The notes: generated by a model not told the origin, from the sequence alone. A stretch of 64,000 nucleotides of DNA from Candidatus Thiodiazotropha sp. (ex Myrtea sp. 'scaly one' KF741663) (GCA_025655555.1 JAHXIQ010000003.1:372001-436000), one strand, 5' to 3'. Positions 39,169 to 48,024 are shown, counted from the first letter of the stretch. Translations and numbers: made by a program.

Positions 39169-40821
39169 CTAGCTTTTTTCAATAATTTTTACGCTCATGA
39201 CAACTACCCGGTCTCTGCCTTCACTCTTTGCCTGATAGAGAGCCTTATCGGCTCGAAGCAGGATATCGGAATAGCTTGTATCAACCGGTCCTATTTCACT
39301 GACCCCGATACTGACGGTAATGGAAATTGGGCCGTTTGCAGATTCAAAGGGGCGGTTTCGTACATCCTGGCAAATCCGCTCTGCCAGTTGTCTGGCACCT
39401 TCAATATCTGTTTCCGGTAGGAGCATGACAAACTCTTCTCCACCGTAGCGAGCCAGGAGGTCTTCCGTTCTGGTTATGTCGAGACAGATGTTGGCGATAT
39501 GTTTGAGAACTTCATCGCCTATGCTGTGGCCATGGGTGTCGTTGATGACTTTGAAGTGATCCAGGTCAATCATCAGGACTGCGTAGTTTCTGTTAAAGCG
39601 ATGGGCGCGCTTGAATTCGTTCTCTCCGGTTTTTTGCAGTTCTCGACGGTTGGCGATGTTGGTTAGCTCATCCGTTGTTGCATGTTGTTGGAGTCTGAGA
39701 AAAGCCAGCTTCTTCTGGACGGCATTTTTTGCGTATATTGAACTGATGAATGCGGTAACGAGAAAAAGCAGTAGATAAGTGATTGATGAGATCAGGGCGC
39801 GCTTAGAAGCGAGATCGTCAATGAGTGCTTTAGAGATATGAGAGGTATAGACCCAGTAGCGATCATTGACTGATGGTTGATCTGCGGTGGCATCCATCTG
39901 AATATTTTCGACTGAACCCAGTTTGGCGCGATTCAATGGAAAGGCGCGCTGGTAAATGAAGAGTCCGGATTGTGTGGAAACAGATCCGCTTTCACTGTGT
40001 AAGAGCGTTGCCCAGACATCGGGATGTTGCTTGCCGAATGTCTCTTCGCTGTCATGCATGAAACCCCAGAGTTGTTCATCGGGGGCTCCCATCAGCCAGT
40101 AGCCGTCACTGTTAAGCATGACAGTATCGCCAATCAGGGTTTTGAAAATATCAGCGATCCGGTCTAACAATTCTTCCGGGGTGTAGTTGATGATCAGAAT
40201 GCCTCGCGGCGTACCGTAGCCATCGTGAACCGGTGTGGCGAATCGAATGGTAGGAACAATCGGTTTTTCGATAACCCCATTATCTATATTCAGATCCAGC
40301 GGAGAGATATAGATGTCACCCTGGTCCAGTTTGATGGCTTCCTGAACATAGTAGCGGTCACTCTTATTCTGCAGGTGAGTTTTGGGAACGATCTCTTGCT
40401 CGCCCGCTTTGCTGTTGACTCTAATCAATTCATTACCATTAATGTCGATATAGCGGATCTGCACATATTTTGGTTTTCGTCTGGCGAAGAGAGAAAACTC
40501 ACGGGCGACATGTATCCAGTTAAGCATGCTGTCTTCATGCAGAAATTTTCTCAGTGTCTCTCCCTCGGCAAGGACCATCAGATCGGAGAGTTTCTGCTCA
40601 AACAGCATTGAGGTGAGTTCAGCAGCGCTGCGCAATGCAGACTCTTCGCGAATCTGAATAGTCTGAAGTTCATATCTCTGCGACTGATTGGAGAAGGCAT
40701 AGAAGATGGTGCTGATCAGTAGCGATGCGGGAATGAATAGCAACAGGAAGCTGACGAGAAGTTCCTTTTTCATGGAAAACTCACTGGGTTGATCTGCATT
40801 GAGGTGATTGCTATTGACCAT
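39169..40821 (-). CDS. Membrane diguanylate cyclase with extracytoplasmic Cache-like sensor
   Basis: A 550-residue signalling protein. A first membrane helix (LLVSFLLLFIPASLLISTIF) is followed by a periplasmic region of about 300 residues with double-Cache features (YVQIRYIDINGNELIRVN, then RFATPVHDGYGTPRGILIIN), a second helix (ISSITYLLLFLVTAFISSIY) and a GGDEF domain: TDELTNIANRRELQ, active GGEEF, inhibitory RTED five residues before it. It should couple an external small-molecule signal to cyclic di-GMP. It lies 17 bp downstream of the cytochrome gene, likely one transcript. Confidence 0.93.
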   Translation of the reverse strand: MVNSNHLNADQPSEFSMKKELLVSFLLLFIPASLLISTIFYAFSNQSQRYELQTIQIREESALRSAAELTSMLFEQKLSDLMVLAEGETLRKFLHEDSMLNWIHVAREFSLFARRKPKYVQIRYIDINGNELIRVNSKAGEQEIVPKTHLQNKSDRYYVQEAIKLDQGDIYISPLDLNIDNGVIEKPIVPTIRFATPVHDGYGTPRGILIINYTPEELLDRIADIFKTLIGDTVMLNSDGYWLMGAPDEQLWGFMHDSEETFGKQHPDVWATLLHSESGSVSTQSGLFIYQRAFPLNRAKLGSVENIQMDATADQPSVNDRYWVYTSHISKALIDDLASKRALISSITYLLLFLVTAFISSIYAKNAVQKKLAFLRLQQHATTDELTNIANRRELQKTGENEFKRAHRFNRNYAVLMIDLDHFKVINDTHGHSIGDEVLKHIANICLDITRTEDLLARYGGEEFVMLLPETDIEGARQLAERICQDVRNRPFESANGPISITVSIGVSEIGPVDTSYSDILLRADKALYQAKSEGRDRVVVMSVKIIEKS

Positions 40822-40838
40822 TGTTGGCTATTTTGACG

Positions 40839-41537
40839 CTATCTTCGATCTTTCCAGGTATAGGGAGAGAGCTTCTCTTCACTGGGCGGCATCCTTGAGA
40901 TGTGGTCAGCCAATGCCTTGAACTCCCGCTCACTGAAACCTTCGATGATCTTCATCATGTCGCTGTTGGCATTACGACGCTTACCATTTTGTATCCATGT
41001 CAATTGCCGCAGTAAGTAGTTGTAGTGCTGGCCCTGGATGAGTGGGTAAGCTTCTTTCGGGTTGCCATCACCTTGCTCTCCATGGCATTCGGTGCAGTTA
41101 TCACGATAGAGCTCCTCACCGTAGGAGAGATCGGTTCCATCGCCTTTGCCGGTTGCCGTCGTCATCTTCAGTATCTCTATATAAGCAGCGACATCGGCAA
41201 GGGATTGTGCACCGCCGATCTCTTCCGGGATCGCAAAGGGGTACATCGACGGATTATCACGGTTGTTGGCGCGAATATCAGCAAGCTGTTTGATCGTGAC
41301 GGAATGGTGCTGGCCGGCGATTTGGGGGTAGGCACCGTTGGGAGTGCCCCAGCCTTCAGGCATGTGACAGACGGCACACCCTTCATAGACAATTTTGCCG
41401 TTGGCTGGATTGGGTGTCAGCAGTGCTGCCTCTTCCCGCTCGAGTCGTGCCTCGTCCCATCCTGCAAAGCCCACTGTGCTAAAACCCCCGATAACGAAAG
41501 GGAGTGTTAAGTAGATTAAGGTCCTCGATCCGATCAC
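40839..41537 (-). CDS. Dihaem cytochrome c (c4-like)
   Basis: An exported protein of 232 residues with a signal peptide (LIYLTLPFVIGGFSTVGFAG) and two class I haem sites: CAVCH at residues 54-58 and CTECH near residue 150. Each half has the GQHH or GQHY loop (YPQIAGQHHSVTIKQL; YPLIQGQHYNYLLRQL), typical of cytochrome c4-type electron carriers to terminal oxidases. Co-oriented with the Cache/GGDEF gene immediately downstream. Confidence 0.92.
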   Translation of the reverse strand: MIGSRTLIYLTLPFVIGGFSTVGFAGWDEARLEREEAALLTPNPANGKIVYEGCAVCHMPEGWGTPNGAYPQIAGQHHSVTIKQLADIRANNRDNPSMYPFAIPEEIGGAQSLADVAAYIEILKMTTATGKGDGTDLSYGEELYRDNCTECHGEQGDGNPKEAYPLIQGQHYNYLLRQLTWIQNGKRRNANSDMMKIIEGFSEREFKALADHISRMPPSEEKLSPYTWKDRR

Positions 41538-41879
41538 GATAAACCTCTCAGTCAGTGATGCTTTGGTATATGTATGGAAGCAACTCCTATTTGCTATACA
41601 AATATTAATATGTGGCTAATTTACCAAAAAAAATGTGGGTTTAGAAGCAGTCTTAATGTGAATTATTGATTGAAAACCATATTTTTAACATACTGTTTTG
41701 ATGGGTAATTTACACGGATAAGCGAATGCTATGCAGTATTCACGGGGCTTTATTCAGAAAACAAGCGGCTTTTAGGGAAGTCGCCTACCTGTGGGGAAAG
41801 ACCAATTCAGGCAGTGGATTCCTATCAGACAGGTGTATTGTAGGAGTCATTCCCACCTGATAGGTGGGAATGACTCATC
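41538..41879. other. Non-coding AT-rich gap
   Basis: No gene seen. The half near 41538 should contain the promoter of the leftward cytochrome gene; the half near 41880 holds the palindrome after msrA. Confidence 0.6.
41844..41876 (-). terminator. Perfect 15-bp hairpin after msrA
   Basis: GAGTCATTCCCACCT and AGGTGGGAATGACTC enclose a 3-base loop, 3 bp past the msrA stop. No T tract follows on either strand, so it may be a terminator of unusual kind or an mRNA 3'-end stabiliser. Confidence 0.5.
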
Positions 41880-42521
41880 TCAGTTGTGCAGTGTCTCTTT
41901 ACCCCAGACCTTTGCCAGGTACTGATCTCGCCCTGAGTTCCAGCGATAGAATTTGTAGCGCACAGGGTTACGCTTGTAGTAGTCCTGGTGATAATCTTCT
42001 GCGTCATAGAAAGTACCGGCTTCGCGGATTGGCGTCACAATAGCTTGATCGTAGCGGCCGCTGGCACTCAGCCTTTTGAGAGAAGCCTCGGCAGTCCTGC
42101 GCTGTGTCTCATTGTGATAGAAGATGGCAGTGGAATATTGATAGCCACGGTCGACAAATTGCCCCCCCGTATCGGTGGGATTGACCATTTTCCAGAAGGC
42201 ATCAAGCAGTTTCTCATAGCTGATTTTACCCGGATCGTAGTAGACCTCTACACTCTCAAGGTGTTTTGTTGCACCACTGGAGACTGCCTGATAAGTCGGA
42301 TTGATGTGGGCGCCACCGGCATAACCGGATATGACTTTTGCCACGCCATCCAACTTTTCAAAATCTGATTCCGTACACCAGAAACACCCTCCGGCAAAGG
42401 TGGCTACTGCCAAACCGTCTTCGCTGCTCATTTCATCTGTTTTCATCTCTGCCTGAGCGGAGATGATGATGAATATCCCTGCCAAGAGTAGTCCCCAAAG
42501 TCGTAGTTTCGATTTTTTCAT
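41880..42521 (-). CDS. msrA: Exported peptide methionine sulfoxide reductase MsrA
   Basis: Repairs (S)-methionine sulfoxide. The catalytic motif is GGCFWCTESDFEKL (Cys46). Family motifs GYAGGAHINPTYQAVSSG, HLESVEVYYDP, NPTDTGGQFVDRGYQYSTAI and AEDYHQDYYKRNP are intact. A signal peptide (LRLWGLLLAGIFIIISAQAE) indicates a periplasmic enzyme. The domain is complete at 213 residues. No MsrB is adjacent. Confidence 0.95.
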   Translation of the reverse strand: MKKSKLRLWGLLLAGIFIIISAQAEMKTDEMSSEDGLAVATFAGGCFWCTESDFEKLDGVAKVISGYAGGAHINPTYQAVSSGATKHLESVEVYYDPGKISYEKLLDAFWKMVNPTDTGGQFVDRGYQYSTAIFYHNETQRRTAEASLKRLSASGRYDQAIVTPIREAGTFYDAEDYHQDYYKRNPVRYKFYRWNSGRDQYLAKVWGKETLHN

Positions 42522-42692
42522 TCCAATTTCTCCTGTGTTGACAGTGATGATAGACCAGACAAGGTATCTACCGTTCCTGGCGTGATGAAAAAGTGATAAA
42601 TGGCCAGTAGATGTTTAATTCTCAACAGGTTGGGCTTTTGTCTATACTCATGAAGCGGCTATCACCAGCAGATTTTACCGAACCTGGGAAGT

Positions 42693-42833
42693 GTGAAGAT
42701 GGATGTTCATGCGAACTGGCCTGCAATCAAGCGAGTGTGTAGTGAGGCTTTCAGGTCGTCATTCCATTTTGCCATTGCGAAGGTAAATGCGGAGGGAGAG
42801 CCTCACGTCAGATCCACCAAAGGAGAAGTGAAT
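42693..42833 (+). pseudogene. N-terminal remnant of a pyridoxamine-phosphate-oxidase-like protein
   Basis: The 47 codons in frame ahead of the GFA gene read HANWPAIKRVCSEAFRSSFH and FAIAKVNAEGEPHVRST. This is the typical start of split-barrel FMN-binding proteins (WPAI...AFRSSLHYAIATV...GxPHVTP). The rest of that domain is absent. It has a GTG/ATG start near 42693-42699 and could be expressed as a fusion with the next gene, but a separate ribosome site before the GFA ATG suggests deletion debris. Confidence 0.55.
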
Positions 42834-43193
42834 ATGAGCGGGCAATACGAAGGCAGTTGTCATTGTGGCGCAGTTAGGTTCTCGTTCGAGGGAGAGGAGA
42901 TCACGAAAGGGTTACGTTGTACTTGCTCTCTTTGCTCCCGCAAAGGCGCGATGATGTCGACACAAGTGATTCCGCTCGATCAGTTTAGAATCGAGGCTGA
43001 AGTTGACGCATTAGGTCTCTATCAGTTTGGCGCAAAAACCGCCAAGCACTATTTCTGCAAAATCTGTGGTATCTACACATTTCATGAGACAGCCAGGGTG
43101 CCGGGACATATGCGCGCCAATTTAGGTTGTGTGGCTGGTGTCGATGTTTTTGAACTCGAAGCAGAGATTTTTGACGGCAAGCACTTGTTGTAA
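42834..43193 (+). CDS. GFA-family protein (glutathione-dependent formaldehyde-activating-like)
   Basis: A 119-residue Mss4-like zinc fold: GSCHCGAVRFSFEG, CTCSLCSRKGAM and YFCKICGIYTFHETAR supply the cysteine pairs. The family is often annotated as S-hydroxymethylglutathione synthase, but most members have no proven activity. The ATG at 42834 is preferred because AAGGAGAA precedes it and it gives the normal family N-terminus; the frame is open further upstream (see the remnant). Confidence 0.88.
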   Translation: MSGQYEGSCHCGAVRFSFEGEEITKGLRCTCSLCSRKGAMMSTQVIPLDQFRIEAEVDALGLYQFGAKTAKHYFCKICGIYTFHETARVPGHMRANLGCVAGVDVFELEAEIFDGKHLL

Positions 43194-43482
43194 ATTCTCT
43201 TACATCTATTTCGCTGGTAGTCGGAAGATTATGCATGGGTTGCCTGGACAGTCAGGTATGTGAAAGAACCAAGCCTTAGGCTGGATTCCCCATTGATTGA
43301 AGGATGAGTCGACGGAAAATACTATGATACGCCCTGTGCAGGAACGCCATTCTGTAAAGAATTGAGATACTCGCTATCTGAGATATTCCCCCACAGGCTC
43401 TCGGTTAAAGACCTCCCCAAGCACTGATATACATAGTGTAAGACACTACACTAGAGTTAAGGCCGTTTGCCCAGGTGGGAGA

Positions 43483-45144
43483 GTGATGATTTCGCTGCCG
43501 AGTGGTCGCATAGTAGGTATTTCAAATATTCGGGCCAGGTATCATGCACTACGCCTGAATCGAATTGTCATGCCTGATACACCTCGGTATGAACTCTATC
43601 GTCTGATAGACATTGTCGTTCCTCCTCCGGATTGCCAGTGGTTACCGGGGAAAAATGCCTATGTCTTCTCCGGGCATACCCTTGATGAGTTGCCAAGTCT
43701 CACGGACTGGTCAAAAAAAGATTGCAGGGTTTTCCAGGCTTGGTTAAGACAGGATATCCAGGTTTGTGAAATCGAGCAGGTGAAACGGCGACTAGCAGAG
43801 GATCAACCGCTGGTCGCCAAGGAGTTTCCGTATTCTAAGAGATTGTATAGTGCACTTCAGTGCCGTATTCAGGCGTTGAGTCTGAACCGGGCTTCTCCAC
43901 TGCAATGGCGACAGACACTTTTAAACTTGCGCAGAACAGGAATCCGGGCAGAGGAACTAGAATGGTCGGGCCTACTGTTGTTTCTAGATAAGGCGCATCG
44001 TCAGGGAAAATCGATGGTTACCAGCGAAACCCTTCTGAATAAAATTGACTTTTCAGCGATACGTCTTTGCCTGACCCATGAGCTGGCAACAGACAGGAAT
44101 TGTGGTCTGGAATTCATTGAGCTGTCGCAATCAAAATCCCGTAATAGGCTGGGTGCGATACAGAAAATCGCCGGTCCTGGAGAAGTCTGCATATTGCGTT
44201 ACGCAGATACCATGCACTATTACAAAGTCGGCTATGTGATGAGAGTTAATACCAAACTGAAGCAGGAGAGGTCTCTTCGATGGTTTGCACTGGATACGAT
44301 CGGTAACCTGATCAGTTCACAACTTTCCGGACAATCATTTTTCAAAGACCAGGAAGAGACGTTCAAAGTGGCCAGTGAACATGCTCTGCAGCATGTTGGT
44401 ATTCCTGTTACCTACACACCCTGTAGCCGCTATGAGCATAAGACCCTCTGTGGAGGTAATGAGTATCGTGAATGGTTGTTGACGTTGCCTGACTACCCCA
44501 TTTCTTACCATAACAAGCACTATTACGAGCGCAATCTGCTACTCCATTTCAGGACCAAGATCAGACATGACCAACATGGCAGGCGCCTGCTTTTCATTGA
44601 GGAGCTTCAGAGTGATTGGCATCAATCTGGCGCCATGTTTGGTTATCAGACCCGCTGGCCCGGGCGCCTGCCGCCTGCACCGTTTCGAAAAGAGTGGATC
44701 GGTCTGGCATTGAAACTGATTCTGCTGCATGGCTCAGAGGAGGGTTATGATGGTGTGGCATGGACAAAAGGGGATATTCATGAGTCCCACTATCAGCAGT
44801 CTATGGCTGCTGTCAGGCGACTCTATGATGAGTTGATTCCCAATACACTTTTACGCCTCTGTGAGCACTGGGGTGGGCGAATAGAGAAAACACGTATTAT
44901 CACCAAGGAGCCTCGCCTGCATATTAGTCGTCAAATGGATAAGTGGTTTGTCACCGATCCCCACGGGAGTTTTTCGACCAGAGCACGTGATTCGCAAAAA
45001 GAAGCGATGCAGATCATGGCCAGACACTGCAAACAGATCGAACTCGATGTGCCGGTCTTATTCCTTGACGAATCTTCAAGAAAGCGAATTGAGGATGAGG
45101 GCTTTCCGATGTTTGGCGAGCGGCCAACTCTCCCTGTTCGCTGA
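43483..45144 (+). CDS. Free-standing protein with phage polyvalent-protein-associated domains
   Basis: A 553-residue soluble protein. Two segments resemble domains of the giant polyvalent proteins of phages and conjugative elements: a middle block SALQCRIQALSLNRASPLQW then EELEWSGLLLFLDKA, and a C-terminal block with GGNEYREWLLTLP, LLHFRTKIRHDQHGRRLLFI, EELQSDWHQSG, PPAPFRKEWIGLALKLIL, GYDGVAWTKGDIHESHY and LYDELIPNTLLRL. The function of these domains is not established. Unlike phage versions it is a single short gene with no phage genes around. A MotA-like gene follows 60 bp later. The first 100 residues are not recognised. Confidence 0.8.
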   Translation: MMISLPSGRIVGISNIRARYHALRLNRIVMPDTPRYELYRLIDIVVPPPDCQWLPGKNAYVFSGHTLDELPSLTDWSKKDCRVFQAWLRQDIQVCEIEQVKRRLAEDQPLVAKEFPYSKRLYSALQCRIQALSLNRASPLQWRQTLLNLRRTGIRAEELEWSGLLLFLDKAHRQGKSMVTSETLLNKIDFSAIRLCLTHELATDRNCGLEFIELSQSKSRNRLGAIQKIAGPGEVCILRYADTMHYYKVGYVMRVNTKLKQERSLRWFALDTIGNLISSQLSGQSFFKDQEETFKVASEHALQHVGIPVTYTPCSRYEHKTLCGGNEYREWLLTLPDYPISYHNKHYYERNLLLHFRTKIRHDQHGRRLLFIEELQSDWHQSGAMFGYQTRWPGRLPPAPFRKEWIGLALKLILLHGSEEGYDGVAWTKGDIHESHYQQSMAAVRRLYDELIPNTLLRLCEHWGGRIEKTRIITKEPRLHISRQMDKWFVTDPHGSFSTRARDSQKEAMQIMARHCKQIELDVPVLFLDESSRKRIEDEGFPMFGERPTLPVR

Positions 45145-45204
45145 GTCCCTTTGGCCCACTACTTGCAATATTTTCGGGTAAATTACCGTTTGAGGGGAAT
45201 TCCC

Positions 45205-46008
45205 GTGATCACACCTGTGTGGATGGTACTCTTGTCGATAGTCGTACTGGTCTCCGTACTGGTACAGCTGTTTGCTCCCGGTTCCGGTTTGATAGCCGTG
45301 ATTACAGGACTTTTGCTGGTAGTTGGCGGTACTTTGCTGACAGCAGTCATGAGCCACTCTCAACAGGCGGTCGTAGCGCTTTGGCGGCATGTGTGCGAAT
45401 TTCGCAAGCCACAGGAAGCTGAGGCGGGTGAGGAAAGCGGATTTCAGCACTTTCTGCAGGCGGCAAATTTTTACCGCCGCGGCGAAATCAGACCGGCAGA
45501 AACGGTCGTTCAACAGATCGACGACCCTTTGTTGCGTCGTGGTGCCCAACTGGTAGTGGATGGCTTTCCACGCGATCAGATCAACCTTTCTCTACAACGC
45601 CAGATCGCAGATGACCGTAATCACCTGCGTCGTCCTGCAGAGATGGTCCGCTCCATGAGTGGTTATGCGCCAGCCTTTGGCATGTTGGGTACCCTGCTGG
45701 GATTAATTCAAATGCTGTTTGGATTGGGTTCCGGCGATCTGGGCACCATCGGTGCGGCGATGGGCTTCGCTATGTTGACCACCGTGTATGGCCTTGTCAT
45801 GGCTAACCTGGTGCTAAAACCCATCGCCAGTAAACTTGAGGAGCATGGGCGCAGACAGATTTCCCGTCGTGTCGCTTATCTGCAGGCCGTCATGCTGCTG
45901 TGTGACAAACAGCATGCAGAGCTGATCCGCGAGATGATGGAAGAGATAGAGAGAAAGCAGGAGATGCCGGAAGTGAGGCCTCAGTTCGAATTGGCTGCCT
46001 CTCGCTGA
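45205..46008 (+). CDS. MotA/TolQ/ExbB-like proton channel subunit
   Basis: About 268 residues. Two N-terminal helices (WMVLLSIVVLVSVLVQLFA; LIAVITGLLLVVGGTLLTAV) and two C-terminal ones (GYAPAFGMLGTLLGLIQMLF; IGAAMGFAMLTTVYGLVMANL) match the MotA layout, with the cytoplasmic loop carrying RRGAQLVVDGFP. It should form a stator-type H+ channel with the next protein. GTG at 45205 is chosen because AGGGGA lies before it; TTG at 45151 is an alternative. No flagellar genes are nearby, and it lacks the long cytoplasmic tail of ZorA. Confidence 0.88.
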   Translation: MITPVWMVLLSIVVLVSVLVQLFAPGSGLIAVITGLLLVVGGTLLTAVMSHSQQAVVALWRHVCEFRKPQEAEAGEESGFQHFLQAANFYRRGEIRPAETVVQQIDDPLLRRGAQLVVDGFPRDQINLSLQRQIADDRNHLRRPAEMVRSMSGYAPAFGMLGTLLGLIQMLFGLGSGDLGTIGAAMGFAMLTTVYGLVMANLVLKPIASKLEEHGRRQISRRVAYLQAVMLLCDKQHAELIREMMEEIERKQEMPEVRPQFELAASR

Positions 46009-46029
46009 TATCGGGGAAAGGCAGAGAAA

Positions 46030-46755
46030 ATGGGCGCCACCGCTAATGTCGAATCTCCGTTGGAATCTATCGCCTGGTACGCCTGGGAATCGGACGAGTC
46101 CGAATCGAACTGGCTGCTCACCTATGTGGATATGCTCAGTGTCGTACTCGCCATGTTGGTGGTATTGCTGGGCCATATGGCCGTGCAGCATCTTCAGGTC
46201 CCGGAAGAGAGTATCGAACCCGTCACGTCGGTTGAATCAGTTGAAGTGATAGAAGTGACTGAGCCCGTCGAACAGCCGGAAGAAATATCTATACAGACGC
46301 TGCAAGCGGAAGCGATACCGACACCTGAATCCCGTTTAATAACAGCCATCGAAACCCAATTCCAAGGTGAGATTAAAGTAGCAGAGAAAGATTTCGGTAT
46401 CTCTCTCGAGATTGCCGATGTGATCCTGTTTGAGTCAGGCAAAGCTGATTTTCTCTCAGGAGCAGGTCCGGTTTTGATGAGACTGGCTATGACGTTGCAG
46501 GAAATTGGTGAGGCCAATATTGCAGTGGAAGGACATACCGACAACCGGCCCATCCTTGGCGGTCGTTTTCAATCCAACTGGGAGTTGGCGGCCGCCCGTG
46601 CGAATGCGGTCACACGCTTTCTACTGAGTCAGGGCTTCGCACCTGAAAGGCTTCGTTCAGTCAGTTACGCGGATACTCATCCTGTTGCTGATAACCAGAC
46701 CGCCGAAGGTCGCGCGGAAAACCGCCGGGTCAATCTTCGGGTGGATTTTCTCTGA
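46030..46755 (+). CDS. MotB/OmpA-like protein, partner of the MotA-like channel
   Basis: A 241-residue protein with one N-terminal helix containing the proton-binding aspartate (WLLTYVDMLSVVLAMLVVLL), an acidic Val/Glu-rich linker of about 50 residues, and a C-terminal OmpA peptidoglycan-binding domain (ADVILFESGKADFLSGAG, NIAVEGHTDNRPI, NWELAAARANAVTRFL, EGRAENRRVNLRV). It lies 21 bp after the MotA-like gene. The pair could power flagella, gliding, envelope transport or a defence complex; context does not favour flagella. Confidence 0.9.
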   Translation: MGATANVESPLESIAWYAWESDESESNWLLTYVDMLSVVLAMLVVLLGHMAVQHLQVPEESIEPVTSVESVEVIEVTEPVEQPEEISIQTLQAEAIPTPESRLITAIETQFQGEIKVAEKDFGISLEIADVILFESGKADFLSGAGPVLMRLAMTLQEIGEANIAVEGHTDNRPILGGRFQSNWELAAARANAVTRFLLSQGFAPERLRSVSYADTHPVADNQTAEGRAENRRVNLRVDFL

Positions 46756-46919
46756 TATTCAGTTTGTTGTGTAATGTGGAATTCATACACTTAAAACTGG
46801 AGATATTAATACAATACTTCGGACTGAAACAGATCATCTTTTCACCCCGATTGAGTTTTTCGTAAATTCATTCGTATGTGCAATTGGAGTGTAATGAGAT
46901 ACGAATCTGAATATAAAAA

Positions 46920-47135
46920 ATGGGTAGATTAACTCGCTACTGTGCATGCTTAACGGGTAGTACTTTTGCACTATCCGGTAGTGAGATGGTAAAGGTTATG
47001 CAAGAGGTGATCGACGAAGGCCCCATTTTTGAGTCCGAAAGGCTCAATGATAAGAATGAGGAAAATCTAGACCAGCGAGCCAAGTCGACGAAAATGGAAT
47101 GTCCTCAAAAATCATACCTGAAAAATTTACTTTAA
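46920..47135 (+). CDS. Hypothetical small protein (doubtful)
   Basis: A 71-codon frame (MGRLTRYCACLTGSTFALSG...) in the 371-bp gap after the MotB-like gene, ending inside the convergent small membrane gene. No ribosome site precedes the ATG and the C-terminal half is lysine-rich and unstructured. Outside this frame the gap shows only AT-rich non-coding sequence. Confidence 0.3.
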   Translation: MGRLTRYCACLTGSTFALSGSEMVKVMQEVIDEGPIFESERLNDKNEENLDQRAKSTKMECPQKSYLKNLL

Positions 47136-47321
47136 CCCGACTAAAGTGGTATGACGTCTGTCAATCCCGCTTCTTCTCTCGGATCTATGGCTTTTCCCGG
47201 TTTTATTAATCGGTAGGTGAGCATAGATCCACATGCTTGCCATAATGAGCCCACCTGCGATCAGCAGTAAGAGAAAGATTGCCGGTGCAAGCATCAGAAT
47301 TCCTGCCAAGAAGTTTTCCAT
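47127..47321 (-). CDS. Small single-pass membrane protein
   Basis: A 64-residue protein with a strong hydrophobic helix (LAGILMLAPAIFLLLLIAGG) and a basic C-terminal tail (RSERRSGIDRR). The ATG at 47321 follows GGGGA and gives the helix a normal N-terminus; an upstream in-frame start at 47396 is less likely. Function unknown. Confidence 0.6.
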   Translation of the reverse strand: MENFLAGILMLAPAIFLLLLIAGGLIMASMWIYAHLPINKTGKSHRSERRSGIDRRHTTLVGLK

Positions 47322-47579
47322 TAGTTTTCCCCAAAATAATATGACATGGACTGGCCTGTTCACCAATCTGTATTCACAAGCCATTAGACCTGTCATGAGC
47401 CGCTGAGTGCTTGTGGGAAAGTATGTTTATAGCAGGGTTATTCCAACAGAGAACATGACACCGAAGGATAATGTCCAATACGCTGAGTATTTATTGTTAA
47501 TACATTCAGATAGGGACAGAACTCAAAGTCAGATAGCCATTGTGAAATTGCTTTATCCTTATCCGACGGGAATATAACC

Positions 47580-47984
47580 ATGCGGAAATTGCATAAATGG
47601 GTACTTACGGTTCTGCTATTTATTTTTGGCTTGAGCTTGCTGGTTCCGGGTTTGGTTGAAATGTTCACTCTCACGTTAGCCGTCACGGATGAGAGGGCAA
47701 TCAGTCAGATAAATCAAAGTCGTGCCCTTCACGGTATGATGGCGGGATTAGGACTTCTCTCGTGCATGGCCTGTTTTTACCTGGAACAGGCACGTATTTT
47801 GGTGATGGGAATTGGTTTTACCCTGGTGCTGGTTGTGGTGGGGCGTCTCTACTCCCTGTTTATTGATGGCCTGCCGGATAAGGTGACATTTTTCTATCTT
47901 GTGATCGAAACGTTCCTGGCGCTGTTTTTCCTGTTCCTTCCGCCTCCCGCCAATGGGGAGTGGCAAACAGATAGGTATCAGTGA
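47580..47984 (+). CDS. DUF4345-like four-helix membrane protein
   Basis: A 134-residue protein with four hydrophobic helices (VLTVLLFIFGLSLLVPGLVE; LHGMMAGLGLLSCMACFYLE; ILVMGIGFTLVLVVVGRLYS; VTFFYLVIETFLALFFLFLP). The NQSRALHGMMAGLGL and VGRLYSLFIDGLPD motifs fit the DUF4345 family, whose role is unknown. It precedes a TetR regulator with an operator-like palindrome between them, so it may be under that control if read through, or simply adjacent. Confidence 0.8.
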   Translation: MRKLHKWVLTVLLFIFGLSLLVPGLVEMFTLTLAVTDERAISQINQSRALHGMMAGLGLLSCMACFYLEQARILVMGIGFTLVLVVVGRLYSLFIDGLPDKVTFFYLVIETFLALFFLFLPPPANGEWQTDRYQ

Positions 47985-48002
47985 CTATACTGATACTTAT
48001 CT
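47969..48002. promoter_or_regulatory. Palindromic operator candidate for the TetR regulator
   Basis: AGATAGGTATCAGT and ACTGATACTTATCT are complementary at 13 of 14 positions around a 6-base spacer, 22 bp ahead of the tetR-type start codon. This is a fitting size for autoregulation by a TetR dimer; it overlaps the end of the preceding gene. Confidence 0.55.
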
Positions 48003-48024
48003 CCTGCTCACACGCTTCACAGCC

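Noticed and set aside
45205..46755. Complete Zorya defence system.
   Set aside because: The MotA-like protein has no long cytoplasmic tail and there are no ZorC, ZorD or ZorE-like genes next to it.
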